Made by a program: the position numbers and the translations under genes. Shown here piece after piece: positions 1 to 8,486 of a DNA stretch of 54,291 nt. The notes under the pieces are model-generated. The model worked only from the letters and a program-made list of their open reading frames with translations, made no database searches and had not been told where the DNA came from. Source of the DNA: a bacterium (GTDB taxonomy: Bacteria > Zixibacteria > MSB-5A5 > WJJR01); NCBI GenBank assembly GCA_035559435.1, contig DATMBC010000043.1:1-54291 (forward strand), read 5' to 3'. Each line of letters opens with the position of its first letter. The stretch's first letter is position 1.

Positions 1-105
1 TTATGTTTCTATGAGCCGGGCAGTTGGGGGCCGCCGGCCGCCGATGAACTGCTGGCGCGCAAGTCGCGCCACTGGCGGCTGGGTTGTCCCGATGACCTCG
101 CATAG
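1..105 (+). CDS. zwf: glucose-6-phosphate dehydrogenase, C-terminal end only
   Basis: Only the last 34 codons are in the window; the reading frame is open from base 1 to the TAG at 103-105. The translated end contains FYEPGSWGPPAADELL, which resembles the usual C-terminus of glucose-6-phosphate dehydrogenase (aromatic-x-x-G-S-W-G-P followed by an Ala/Asp-rich helix). The next gene, 19 bases downstream on the same strand, is 6-phosphogluconolactonase, the enzyme that follows it in the oxidative pentose phosphate pathway, and this supports the call. The N-terminal NADP-binding domain lies outside the window. Confidence 0.75.
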   Translation, partial: LCFYEPGSWGPPAADELLARKSRHWRLGCPDDLA

Positions 106-124
106 TTGAAATCGCCAGGGGGCC

Positions 125-904
125 ATGAACCCGGACTTTCAGGTCTTTCCCGATCGCGCGGCGCTGGCCGCAGCGGCGGCCGCACATATCCTTGATGTGG
201 CCGGCGCGGCCATCGACCGCGGCGGCATCTGCCGGGTCGCGCTGTCGGGCGGGCAGACGCCGGAGCCGGTCTACCGCCTGCTGGTCAGCGCTCGCATCGA
301 CTGGTATCGTGTCCACCTGTTCTGGACCGATGAGCGCTGCGTGCCGCCCGACCACCCCGAGAGCAACTATGGCATGGCACGGCGCGCGCTTTTGGACCAT
401 GTCCCGGCGCCGCCGGGGAATGTACATCGCATCCACGGCGAGGATCCTCCGGCGCAGGCGGCCGCGGACTATGAGCGCCAATTGCGTGACCACTTTGGCG
501 CGCCCCTGCCGCGATTTGATCTGATTCTCCTGGGACTCGGCGCCGATGGGCATACCGCGTCGCTTTTCCCAAACTCAACGGCCCTGCGCGAACACAAGCG
601 GCTGGTAACGCCGGTCCAACATCCGGCGACCGGGCAATGGCGGGTGACACTCACTCTGCCGTCGCTCAATGCCGCCGTGAGCGTTGCGGTGCTGGCTTCC
701 GGGGCCGACAAGGCGGAGGCGGTCCGGCAGACGCGTTCCGGCAGCGAGCCGTCGTTGCCGCTGGCCCAGGTTCATCCCGCGGATGGCCACCTCCGCTGGT
801 TTGTCGACCGGGCAGCGACGGGGGAGGAGGGTGGTGAACGCCGTATCGGGGCTTCCGGCCCGCCGGCATCTGAAACTTCCTCAAAGGGAGCCCATGGTGG
901 TTAA
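125..904 (+). CDS. pgl: 6-phosphogluconolactonase
   Basis: 259 aa, the usual length for the DevB/Pgl family. It hydrolyses 6-phosphogluconolactone to 6-phosphogluconate in the cytoplasm. Family motifs are visible: ALSGGQTP near residue 40 (the sugar-phosphate loop, normally LSGGSTP), FWTDERCVPPDHPESNYG near residue 66, and LGLGADGHTASLFP near residue 137. It follows the zwf end by 19 bases, so both are likely in one transcript. The last ~30 residues are a low-complexity Ser/Gly/Glu tail with no known role. The expected next enzyme, 6-phosphogluconate dehydrogenase, is present only as a decayed remnant 4 kb away. Confidence 0.93.
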   Translation: MNPDFQVFPDRAALAAAAAAHILDVAGAAIDRGGICRVALSGGQTPEPVYRLLVSARIDWYRVHLFWTDERCVPPDHPESNYGMARRALLDHVPAPPGNVHRIHGEDPPAQAAADYERQLRDHFGAPLPRFDLILLGLGADGHTASLFPNSTALREHKRLVTPVQHPATGQWRVTLTLPSLNAAVSVAVLASGADKAEAVRQTRSGSEPSLPLAQVHPADGHLRWFVDRAATGEEGGERRIGASGPPASETSSKGAHGG

Positions 905-1017
905 CTGGGCCGAGCCGAGGATCGGCCGGGTCCTTCGTGGGAAGTTCGGGGGCGGGGACTAGAGTCGGAACGTGCCAGACTTCAAGCCGGAGCGACCGAC
1001 GCCTGCTGGTGACGCGC

Positions 1018-2934
1018 TCAGTAGCTGAACTCGTAGCAAACGCCGGGCGGATCACCAGAACGGAAGACGTGGTTGTACAGCAACGTATAGTCGGTGATGC
1101 TCTTGTTCCCGTCACAGTTCACGTCCGAAAGCCCCGCAAAGAGGGCCGGAGCAGACCCGCCTCTGAACACTTCATCAAAAACGAGGACGCAATCTGACAC
1201 ATTGAGGAGCCCGTCCCAATTGCAATCGCCACGGCTGACGGCGCACATGGCGCGAAAGACGTTGATGCGTCCGTAGCCGTAATCGTCGTCCGGGCCCTGG
1301 GCGCCGAGATCATCACATGTATTCTTGATGATGTCGAAGACTATCGCTCGCGGATCGCCAGACGAGATGAAGTCGGACCTGCGGGAGAGTATCAGCGCGG
1401 AGAGACCCGCCACTTCCGGGGCGGCCACGGATGTTCCAGTGCCTCGGCACTCGTAGTTCTTTGAATCACCGCACTCTCCGCCGGACCTGTCAGGGACGTA
1501 GCCGCTGTCACCCATGACGTCGAGGGTCCAGAAATTGCTAAGCGAATCCGGGCAGTCCGTTCGGTCTGCCGGATGGCCCCCCGCAGGTGCGACAAAATCC
1601 AATCGACCTCCGTGGGCACTGTAGAACCAGAGCGCGTCGGCACTATCGGTTGCTCCAACTGCGAACACGCCTGCCCCGTCCGCCGGCGGCTCAACGTCTC
1701 CGCCGAGATTCCCGGCTGCTGCACAGACCGTAATTCCATTTTGGTACATCAAGTACAGCTCGTCGTACCAAATCCAGGATTTCGTGGTATCGCTCCAGCC
1801 GCCGTACACATCAGGAGTTGCCCCAATACTTATGGAAACCACCTGTGCGCCCGCAGTCTGCCAGGCGTAGCGGAATGCCTCTGCGAACAGACTGTCAGTT
1901 GTCCAGCCGTTGTTGTCGTCAAGAACCTTGATTGCCACGAAATCGCATTTCGGTGCCAGCCCCCTGATTCCAATCGTATCAGACTGATCCGCGGCGATTA
2001 ACCCAAGCACTTCGATGCCGTGAGAGCAGTTGCAGGGTCTGTCCACCCAAGGGGGCGGGCCTGAGCACGGGAAGTACGGATTCGAATCTGCGAGCGGGTC
2101 GGCGAAGCTTTCTCCGACTACGTCCCAACCGAGAATCGGATTGCTCACGCTCAGGTCTTCGTGATCGACCCGCCCGTTGATCGAATCCCATGGGAATCCG
2201 ATGTCAATGACTGCGACCGTGACATTGGATGAACCTTTGGACAAGTACCAAGCGCTGTCTGCATCGATTCCGGCACTGTCGATGCCATTCCGCCTGTAGT
2301 TCCATTGCCTCGGCCAGAAATTGTGGCTCACGTCATTCAGGATCGGTCTCCAGATCAGATTTGGCTTTGCCCATTCGCAGAGCCCGCTGGCCACAAACTC
2401 ATCGCTCACGTCGAGTGCCGTCGTTTCCGATCCCCCGCGCATCCGAACAAACTGATGATGGGGTCTCTCAGGGTCAGGCTGTTCGGCGATCTCCGTCAAT
2501 TGCTCGTTGAGCGAATCACGGAGCTGGCCCGATACCTCTTTCCGCCACTTGACTATGATTTGATCCGTCATGTACACGTCGCTGCCGTCCCGGCCGAGCA
2601 GGGCGGGATTTGCAATCGCGACATCGCTGGAACGTCGCAGACTGTCAAGTGCCAACTCCGCGTCTACGCTGCTTGTCAGTGCGTACACAAAGAATCCGTG
2701 AGCAATGGCAACGGGAGTCACTCCTGGGTCGATCAGGGGATGATCATTTGCAAAGTTGAGCGCGCCACTTGCATCAGCCGAGCTCAGAAGCTTGATGCAG
2801 ACATTCCTGGGCGAAATGGGAAGACCGTGGTATGAAGGAGCGGCTGAGCGGACCTCTTGTGGATCTATCGCAACGATTGAGGTGACAGTGACGGCAACGG
2901 CCAAGAGCGCAGGTACCACCCATGCCCGTAACAT
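1018..2934 (-). CDS. secreted subtilisin-like serine peptidase (S8) with C-terminal dockerin-like repeats
   Basis: 638 aa. Starts with a hydrophobic signal peptide (residues ~1-23). The start has a GGGAGG ribosome site 6 bases upstream. The S8 domain spans about 235-560 with the triad Asp244 (AVIDIG), His305 (CSHGIEVLG) and Ser502 (GTSVAAPEVAG), and an oxyanion Asn409 (AAAGN). The N-terminal 120 residues look like a propeptide region. The C-terminus carries two EF-hand/dockerin-like repeats (about 568-593 and 602-627) with DxNxDG loops, ending in VFRGG and VFRSG. It lies 14 bases downstream of the lipoprotein gene at 2949-4049, so the two are probably co-transcribed. Base composition is visibly lower in GC than pgl. 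Substrate unknown. Confidence 0.9.
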   Translation of the reverse strand: MLRAWVVPALLAVAVTVTSIVAIDPQEVRSAAPSYHGLPISPRNVCIKLLSSADASGALNFANDHPLIDPGVTPVAIAHGFFVYALTSSVDAELALDSLRRSSDVAIANPALLGRDGSDVYMTDQIIVKWRKEVSGQLRDSLNEQLTEIAEQPDPERPHHQFVRMRGGSETTALDVSDEFVASGLCEWAKPNLIWRPILNDVSHNFWPRQWNYRRNGIDSAGIDADSAWYLSKGSSNVTVAVIDIGFPWDSINGRVDHEDLSVSNPILGWDVVGESFADPLADSNPYFPCSGPPPWVDRPCNCSHGIEVLGLIAADQSDTIGIRGLAPKCDFVAIKVLDDNNGWTTDSLFAEAFRYAWQTAGAQVVSISIGATPDVYGGWSDTTKSWIWYDELYLMYQNGITVCAAAGNLGGDVEPPADGAGVFAVGATDSADALWFYSAHGGRLDFVAPAGGHPADRTDCPDSLSNFWTLDVMGDSGYVPDRSGGECGDSKNYECRGTGTSVAAPEVAGLSALILSRRSDFISSGDPRAIVFDIIKNTCDDLGAQGPDDDYGYGRINVFRAMCAVSRGDCNWDGLLNVSDCVLVFDEVFRGGSAPALFAGLSDVNCDGNKSITDYTLLYNHVFRSGDPPGVCYEFSY

Positions 2935-2948
2935 GATGACCTCCCGTG

Positions 2949-4049
2949 TTAATAGCGTGGAAGTACGACTATGCCATCTGCGGACCGCTTTGGGGCTTTC
3001 AAGAGAAAGTTCGTGATTTCCTTCGATCTGGTATCAATGACAAGGATTGGTCCTCGAAACATGCAGTTCACGTACGCTTTGTGCCCTCCGGGCACAAACC
3101 GAATGTCATCGACGCGCCAGCGTATTTCGGGAAACTCCTCGTCGAGTCCGAAAGTGGGAATCGTATCGAGAATTGCTCCGGTCTTGGCGTCCAGGACCAA
3201 GACATGGCCGGGCCACGCTTCACCGAATGTGGGAGGCGGCCCCGGATCTGTAATCCACAATTCACGCTCGTCCGGACTCAATCTGCAGCGACCTAGCGCC
3301 GAATAGAGGTTTGCGCGAAAGATGACACGGCGGTCCTTCAGGGAGTAGGCAAAGACAGAGGGACTCGACCAGTCCGCCCCTAACAGGTAAAGCACATCGC
3401 CGTCGCGAGACGGCTCGATCCATCGGCACTGAACAGGCTCTGAACCCTCGTCTACTGTGAAGCTGTCAACCAGTGTGAGTGAATTGAGGTCGAATACGCC
3501 AATCTGTGAATAGTCTGGAGGCGATCCCGCAGAGCCTCGTGCGACGATGCACAAGATGGTATCTTGGGTTGATAGCCGGATAGGATTCCGCAGGCGAATC
3601 CAGAACGCCGTGTCAAACGCGAACTCCGGAAGCTGGTATGTTCTTAACGTGTCGAGAGTTGTGGTCAATAATACGCCGTGATCCTCCAAAAACACTGCGT
3701 GCTCTGGAGCCAGCAGCGTCGACACTTGGGTCCTTGATCGCAGGTCCCAGACTCTCGTGGGTCGACCGGATTCTAGACTCGTAATGTATAACCCCGTGGA
3801 GGAACCGGTAAGCTCAGATGGAGTGAGCATCCCAGGATATCCTAGGCTGTCGATGAGTGAGTCGTTGTCGCAATCATACACGCCGATCCAGCCTCCCGGC
3901 CGGACTCCCGCACATAGCAGGTAGTGCTCTTGTGTCGGTGTCGTCTTGTCGTCGGAGCACGCAGCCAAGAGCATGCACAGCAGGAGTGCCCAATACGCGC
4001 ATGATCGGCAGGTTTCACTGCTCAAGAATCGGGCCACAGCGTATGGCAT
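2949..4049 (-). CDS. predicted secreted lipoprotein with beta-propeller-like repeats
   Basis: 366 aa. A short N-region is followed by a hydrophobic stretch and the lipobox LLAAC, giving a lipidated Cys near residue 31, so the product should be anchored in the envelope. GGAG lies 5 bases before the chosen ATG. The rest is beta-rich with recurring blocks such as IGVYDCDNDSLIDSL, IGVFDLNSLTLVDSF, VLVLDAKTGAILDTI and ILVIDTRSKEI, which read like blades of a YVTN/WD-type beta-propeller. No catalytic motif is seen. It sits just upstream of the subtilase in the same lower-GC block. A ligand-binding or surface role is plausible but unproven; the family was not identified. Confidence 0.72.
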   Translation of the reverse strand: MPYAVARFLSSETCRSCAYWALLLCMLLAACSDDKTTPTQEHYLLCAGVRPGGWIGVYDCDNDSLIDSLGYPGMLTPSELTGSSTGLYITSLESGRPTRVWDLRSRTQVSTLLAPEHAVFLEDHGVLLTTTLDTLRTYQLPEFAFDTAFWIRLRNPIRLSTQDTILCIVARGSAGSPPDYSQIGVFDLNSLTLVDSFTVDEGSEPVQCRWIEPSRDGDVLYLLGADWSSPSVFAYSLKDRRVIFRANLYSALGRCRLSPDERELWITDPGPPPTFGEAWPGHVLVLDAKTGAILDTIPTFGLDEEFPEIRWRVDDIRFVPGGHKAYVNCMFRGPILVIDTRSKEITNFLLKAPKRSADGIVVLPRY

Positions 4050-4544
4050 TCAGGCTCCGTCTACGAGTTTGTGCCCATATATTGAGTCCCAATCGCGTCG
4101 GCGTCAAGCAGAATGGAGTACCGGAATGCAAGTCTCGACACTTATGGGAGAATCAAGCATGCGCGTCTGGACGCGATCTGGAATCATAAGGGTGTCAAGA
4201 GCTTGCTCCCGCCTCAGACGAAGGACTTGCGGATATCTGAGTGACATGCGTTCGATAGGGGACTGATTGACTCACTTATCCTCCAGCGTCATAGGTCCAT
4301 CTCACGCGGCAGCGTCGGCAATACATCATTTGCATCTGGTGTCACGGCATAGGTGGCGACGCCATTTGGCGTATGGGGCGCTTCACTTGATCACATAATC
4401 CGACAAGGAGCGCACACGGGTGGGGCTACAACGTGTTGGCACCCATACTTCACAACGGCTGCCTGACAAACCCGCGACTCCGGGCGGATTTCTGAATTGG
4501 CGCAACATGCGCGGGTTCCCGGTGGAAATCAGTGACCAGCAGCC
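4050..4544. other. intergenic stretch without recognisable gene
   Basis: This region between the lipoprotein promoter side and the gnd remnant has mixed composition, lower in GC than the surrounding operons. I see no open frame with family features, no tRNA-like fold and no strong terminator. It may hold the promoter of the minus-strand lipoprotein/subtilase pair, and perhaps unrecognisably decayed 3' parts of the gnd remnant. Confidence 0.4.
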
Positions 4545-5055
4545 CCCACACCACGAATGCCAGGAGAAGCCGATAGTGCAGCCAGAACATGATGATAAAC
4601 TCATGGGTCGGCAGACGCGCCGGGGCCGATTTGCCCGAACCCTTGTCGGGGCGGAAGCCAGTGTGGCGAAGATCGGCTGCAGACGTTCGACCGCCTCCGT
4701 CGGACCGCCGAACTTCAAACTCTACTCTTCAGTCTATCGCCAACTGCCGTCGGATGTGCCAACTTCGAGACAGCGGATGCCGGGTTTGCCGGCGGGTGCG
4801 GCACGCCGCATGGAGTCCTTGGAATTGGAAATGCCGCCCTCGAGAATGGTGTCCTCAGGGAAGTGAGGTCTTATCAACCCCGGGCCGTCTCCTCGGTGGG
4901 CGCGCTGGCGGGCACCATTACCCAATCTGCGCGTGGCGGCGGCCGAGTCGCGGTTTGTCGCATAGGCCACCGCATGGTGGCCCCAGGCCGGCAGACGCGA
5001 GGTCATGTTACCGCGCATCAGTCCCAACCCGATCGTGCCGATCTGTGGCGGCGGC
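4545..5055 (-). pseudogene. gnd: decayed 6-phosphogluconate dehydrogenase (decarboxylating) remnant
   Basis: Read on the minus strand this resembles the N-terminal NAD-binding half of 6-phosphogluconate dehydrogenase: IGTIGLGLMRGNM (nucleotide-binding Rossmann start), AVAYATNRDSAA, DTILEGGISNSKDSMRRA (family: DTIIDGGNSxxKDxxRRA), CLEVGTSDGSW (family: YVDVGTSGGVWG) and, in the same frame, FGGPTEAVERLQPIFATLA (family: VGGxxxAVxRLxPIFxTLA). Between the last two blocks are two in-frame stop codons (4734-4736 and 4722-4724 on the plus strand). After FATLAS the frame shifts, and the next frame reads PDKGSGKSAPA where the family has APDKGxGxxGPxGAG. The C-terminal catalytic domain is not recognisable. 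Homology was judged by eye; the gene is clearly not translatable as one protein. Confidence 0.82.
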
Positions 5056-5270
5056 CCCCTTCTTACCGGGCTAAAAAATCTCACTTGACGGCCCGCTTGC
5101 TTCTGCCGATTCTACCAGCGGAAGCAACTGGAAACAGCCGTCGCTCACGAAGGTCTAAGTTCTGGAACACTCCCGGAAAACCGTAAGGACGCACGACCTG
5201 TTTCTACGGCCATAGGGGCCAGGGGAGGTGGGACCCCCGGGTTGTCCCATGCAAGAAAGGAACGTGGAGT

Positions 5271-5477
5271 ATGCCGGAAGGCACCGTGAAGTGGTTCAAC
5301 GACGCCAAGGGATATGGGTTCATCTCCCAGGAAGGCGGCAAGGACGTGTTCGTGCACCATCAGGCCATCATGATGGAGGGCTTCCGCAGCTTGAAGGAAG
5401 GGGACCGGGTCTCCTTCGAGATCGTCGAAGGTCCCAAGGGCCCGCAGGCGGCGAATGTCAAGCGCGTCGGCGGCTGA
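5271..5477 (+). CDS. cold-shock domain protein (CspA family)
   Basis: 68 aa single cold-shock domain, an OB-fold that binds single-stranded RNA and DNA and melts RNA structure. RNP1 is KGYGFI (residues 14-19) and RNP2 is VFVHH (27-31); the start GTVKWFND is also typical. An AAGGAA ribosome site lies about 10 bases before the ATG. It has its own perfect 10-bp hairpin terminator downstream (5524-5550), so it is monocistronic. The ~190 bases upstream have no gene and could include a long structured leader, as is common for csp genes; this is inference. Unlike the neighbouring decayed genes, this one looks fully intact. Confidence 0.95.
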   Translation: MPEGTVKWFNDAKGYGFISQEGGKDVFVHHQAIMMEGFRSLKEGDRVSFEIVEGPKGPQAANVKRVGG

Positions 5478-5523
5478 GACACGACCATAACGCGTCGCGC
5501 TCACTGCGCGGCCGCACCCATAA

Positions 5524-5550
5524 CCCCCGGACCGATGGTCCGGGGGTTTT
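5524..5550 (+). terminator. Rho-independent terminator of the cold-shock gene
   Basis: Perfect 10-bp stem, CCCCCGGACC (5524-5533) with GGTCCGGGGG (5537-5546), a GAT loop, then TTTT. It lies 47 bases after the csp stop codon. Confidence 0.9.
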
Positions 5551-5552
5551 CA

Positions 5553-5770
5553 TTTCCGTGTCCCGCAGTTGGCTGGCGAGACGCCCTTCACCGCGTTCTC
5601 GAGGCAGTCGATCGCTTTGTCGGGCTTGCCCGCCGGCGGCAGCGCACGGACCCTGCCGCCGACTGCCGGTCCAACGTCAAATCCGTCGCCAGAAACAGAG
5701 AACTCATCCCGCCGCCGGCCAGCGACCGCTCGATGCGGTACCGGCCGCTCGTTTCGCCCTGATGTGCCAT
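5553..5770 (-). pseudogene. remnant of a serine/threonine protein kinase with TPR repeats (internal deletion)
   Basis: On the minus strand, an ATG at 5770 opens MAHQGETSGRYRIERSLAG then GGMSSLFLATDLTLDRQ, which matches the start of a bacterial Ser/Thr kinase (RYRIxxxLGxGGMGxVYxAxDxxLxR, the P-loop). The expected catalytic Lys and the rest of the kinase domain are missing. Within about 30 bases, in another frame, the sequence reads LPPAGKPDKAIDCLENAVKG, a typical TPR helix of the kind found at the C-terminus of such kinases, followed by a stop near 5550. The simplest reading is a kinase-TPR gene that lost almost its whole middle. Both matches are by eye and short. Confidence 0.6.
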
Positions 5771-6006
5771 CGGATGTGCGCCTCCCTGTTTGAGTATACG
5801 GACAATCGCATCGGCGGGGGGTGCCGTCGGGCTTCTGACATCGAGAATAACTGTCGCCATTCGTTGTGTGCATCAATGAGGAGCGTCGTTGTCCTGATTC
5901 CGCTGTCTTTTTGACAGAAAAAACCCGACTTTGACGGTCCGTGAATACTGCGCGCGCCGGCCGCCTCTTAACTTCCGGCGTGACTGTGCCCAAAGGAGGA
6001 GCTGAA

Positions 6007-8217
6007 ATGCCAAGTGTGTGTGGGAAGGCCGCCTGTCGGCTGTCGGTGTGTGCGGCGCTTCTGGTTGTCCTGCTTGTCCCCGGAGCGGCGAACGCCGTGG
6101 AGGGGATGTGGCCGGTGTTTGCGCTCGAACAATTGAACTTCGACAGTCTGAAGGCCATGGGTCTGCAACTGGATCGCGAGGCGATCTACAATCGCGACAA
6201 CGGCGGCCTCTGCGCGGCCGTGGTGCAGCTGGGCGGAGGGACGGGGTCGTTTGTCTCCCCCAACGGGCTCATTATCACCAATCACCATGTCGCCTTCGGC
6301 GCGGTGCAGGCCGCCAGCACCGCCGAGAAAAATTATGTCGAGAATGGCTTCATCGCCCACTCGATTGCCGAGGAGATTCCGGCGATGGGCTACAACTGTT
6401 ATGTCATCAAGTCGTTTGAGGATGTGACCAGGGAGGTCAAGGGCGCGCTCAAGGCCTCGATGACTCCCGAAAAGCGGCACGAGGCGTACGACAAAGTCAC
6501 CAAGAAGATTATCGCCCGTGGCGAGAAGCCCGGCAATGTGCGCTGCGAGGTGGCGGCCTTTGACGGCGGGCTGACTTACATTCTGGTCACGTTTTTCCGC
6601 ATTCAGGATGTCCGCATCGTGGCCGTGCCGCCGGAAGGCATCGGCAACTTCGGCGGCGAGATCGACAACTGGATGTGGCCGCGCCACACCGGCGACTATT
6701 CGTTCCTGCGCGCCTATGTCGCCCCCGACGGCACACCGGCCGAGTACTCCAAGCAGAATGTGCCCTATCAGTCGAAGACCTATTTCCCGATCTCGGCCGG
6801 GCCGTTGAAGGAGGGGGACTTCAGTTTCGTGTTGGGGTATCCCGGCGGGACATCGCGCTTTGCCAGTTCCTATGAGATCGAAGACGGGCTCGACTTCTAC
6901 TATCCGACCAGCGTGCGCTACCGCAAGGCGCTGATCGGCATCATGGAGGAGGCCGGCGCCCGCGATCCCGAGATCGCCGTGCGGGTCTCAAACGACATTG
7001 CCGGGCTGGCCAACTACCTCAAGAATTTTGAGGGCATGATCAAGGGGCTGAAGAAGGGGCATGTCCTCGACCTGCGCCGCGAACGCGAAGCGCGGCTGAC
7101 CGCCGCGATCGCCGCCGACAAGGCGCTGTCGAAAAAGTACGCCCAGACCCTGCCGGGTCTGAAGGCCATGTACGACGAGCGCTGGCAGTACCGCGAAAAG
7201 TCCACAGTCCTGGGTTGGATGCGTCAGGCCTCCGATCTGCTCGGGCTGGCCAACCGGCTCTATAAGTGGAGCATCGAAAAGACCAAGCCCGACATGCAGC
7301 GCGAGCCGGCGTACATGGAGCGCAACGTGCCGTCGTTGATCCGCCGCACCAGGGAGGCGCAGGTCAATCTGGTGCCTGATGTCGAGCGGACCATGCTTAA
7401 TTATGTGCTCGTGCAGGCGATGCGTCTGCCTGCCGGCCAGCGAATCGCCGCCCTCGACCAATTGATCGGCGACACCACCGCCGGCGTCGAAGCGGCCGTG
7501 GCGGCCTTCACCGCGAAACTCTACGCCGGCACACAGGTGGGCAATCTCGACGAGCGCATGGCCATGCTGGAGATGACGACCGAGCAGCTGCTGGCCCGCG
7601 ATGACTCGTTCATCAACCTGGCCGCGGCCCTCTACGACGAGTTCGAGACGTCGCGCAAGCGCGGCGAGGTCTTCGCGGCGCTCTCCGAGAAGCTGAACTC
7701 CGAACTGGTGGCGGCCGAACGTGAAGCCAATGTCGGCCCCGCCTATCCGGATGCCAACGGCACCATGCGCCTAAGTTACGGTTTTGTCATGGGTTACTCT
7801 CCCGCCGACGCGACGCACTATGACGCCTTCACGCGGCTTTCCGGCGTGATGGAAAAGGAGACCGGCGAGTCGCCCTTCAACAGCCCGAAGAAACTGATTG
7901 AAGTGGCGCGGGCCCGCGACTTCGCCCGCTACATGGACTTGACCCTGGGCGATGTCCCGGTCGATTTCCTCACCGACCATGACACCACCGGCGGCAGCTC
8001 CGGCAGTCCGATCCTGAATGCGCGCGGCGAACTGATCGGGTTGTGCTTTGACGGCAACTACGAAGCCATTGCCGGCGACTATGAATACGACCAACGGGTC
8101 AACCGCACCATTAATGTGGACTCGCGTTATATCCTTTTCACGCTCGACAAGGTGATGGGCGCAACCGAATTGCTCAACGAGCTGTCGGTGCGCGGCGCAG
8201 TCTCCAGCGCCGAGTAG
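6007..8217 (+). CDS. S46 family dipeptidyl-peptidase (DPP7/DPP11-like)
   Basis: 736 aa; about 700-730 is usual. The ATG at 6007 is chosen because AAAGGAGGA lies 6 bases upstream and a signal peptide follows (hydrophobic residues ~14-30, cleavage near GAANA). Family features: GTGSFVSPNGLIITNHHV (catalytic His, residues 93-94), IDNWMWPRHTGDYSFLR (block carrying the catalytic Asp), and GGSSGSP with catalytic Ser665. Residue 683, 18 after the Ser, is Gly, as in DPP7 (hydrophobic P1 preference) rather than the Arg of DPP11 (acidic P1). The enzyme acts in the periplasm or at the surface, removing dipeptides from the N-terminus of oligopeptides. It probably serves peptide nutrition together with the M16 pair and subtilases nearby. 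Confidence 0.95.
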   Translation: MPSVCGKAACRLSVCAALLVVLLVPGAANAVEGMWPVFALEQLNFDSLKAMGLQLDREAIYNRDNGGLCAAVVQLGGGTGSFVSPNGLIITNHHVAFGAVQAASTAEKNYVENGFIAHSIAEEIPAMGYNCYVIKSFEDVTREVKGALKASMTPEKRHEAYDKVTKKIIARGEKPGNVRCEVAAFDGGLTYILVTFFRIQDVRIVAVPPEGIGNFGGEIDNWMWPRHTGDYSFLRAYVAPDGTPAEYSKQNVPYQSKTYFPISAGPLKEGDFSFVLGYPGGTSRFASSYEIEDGLDFYYPTSVRYRKALIGIMEEAGARDPEIAVRVSNDIAGLANYLKNFEGMIKGLKKGHVLDLRREREARLTAAIAADKALSKKYAQTLPGLKAMYDERWQYREKSTVLGWMRQASDLLGLANRLYKWSIEKTKPDMQREPAYMERNVPSLIRRTREAQVNLVPDVERTMLNYVLVQAMRLPAGQRIAALDQLIGDTTAGVEAAVAAFTAKLYAGTQVGNLDERMAMLEMTTEQLLARDDSFINLAAALYDEFETSRKRGEVFAALSEKLNSELVAAEREANVGPAYPDANGTMRLSYGFVMGYSPADATHYDAFTRLSGVMEKETGESPFNSPKKLIEVARARDFARYMDLTLGDVPVDFLTDHDTTGGSSGSPILNARGELIGLCFDGNYEAIAGDYEYDQRVNRTINVDSRYILFTLDKVMGATELLNELSVRGAVSSAE

Positions 8218-8265
8218 ACGCAGGTCGCGAAGCCCGCCGCGACGCTCTCCGGCGCCACGAGCCAT

Positions 8266-8304
8266 GTCCCCTGCGCGATGTCTGCGCAGGGGACGTCGCT
8301 TTTT
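8266..8304 (+). terminator. hairpin terminator after the S46 peptidase
   Basis: Perfect 11-bp stem GTCCCCTGCGC (8266-8276) with GCGCAGGGGAC (8284-8294), a 7-base loop, five bases, then TTTTT. It lies 49 bases after the peptidase stop codon. The gap before the T-run makes it slightly non-ideal. Confidence 0.7.
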
Positions 8305-8486
8305 GGGGCCGCCGGATGAAAAATCGCAAAACTCCCGGCGGCGGAGCGTATACAATACTGCAACCTTTGCACCTCGTGCACCGCAGGACGCATCGGCCGC
8401 CGGTCGCGGGCCGAAACAAGCAGTCCGACCGAACCGCGTCTGTGAAACTGGCGCATCGGACATGGGGATCACAGCAGGAGGGTGTC

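Noticed and set aside
5898-5926. Hairpin CTGTC-TTTTT-GACAG followed by AAAAAA as a terminator
   Set aside because: The A-run follows the stem on the plus strand and on the minus strand the T-run precedes it, so it has the wrong polarity for a terminator in either direction.
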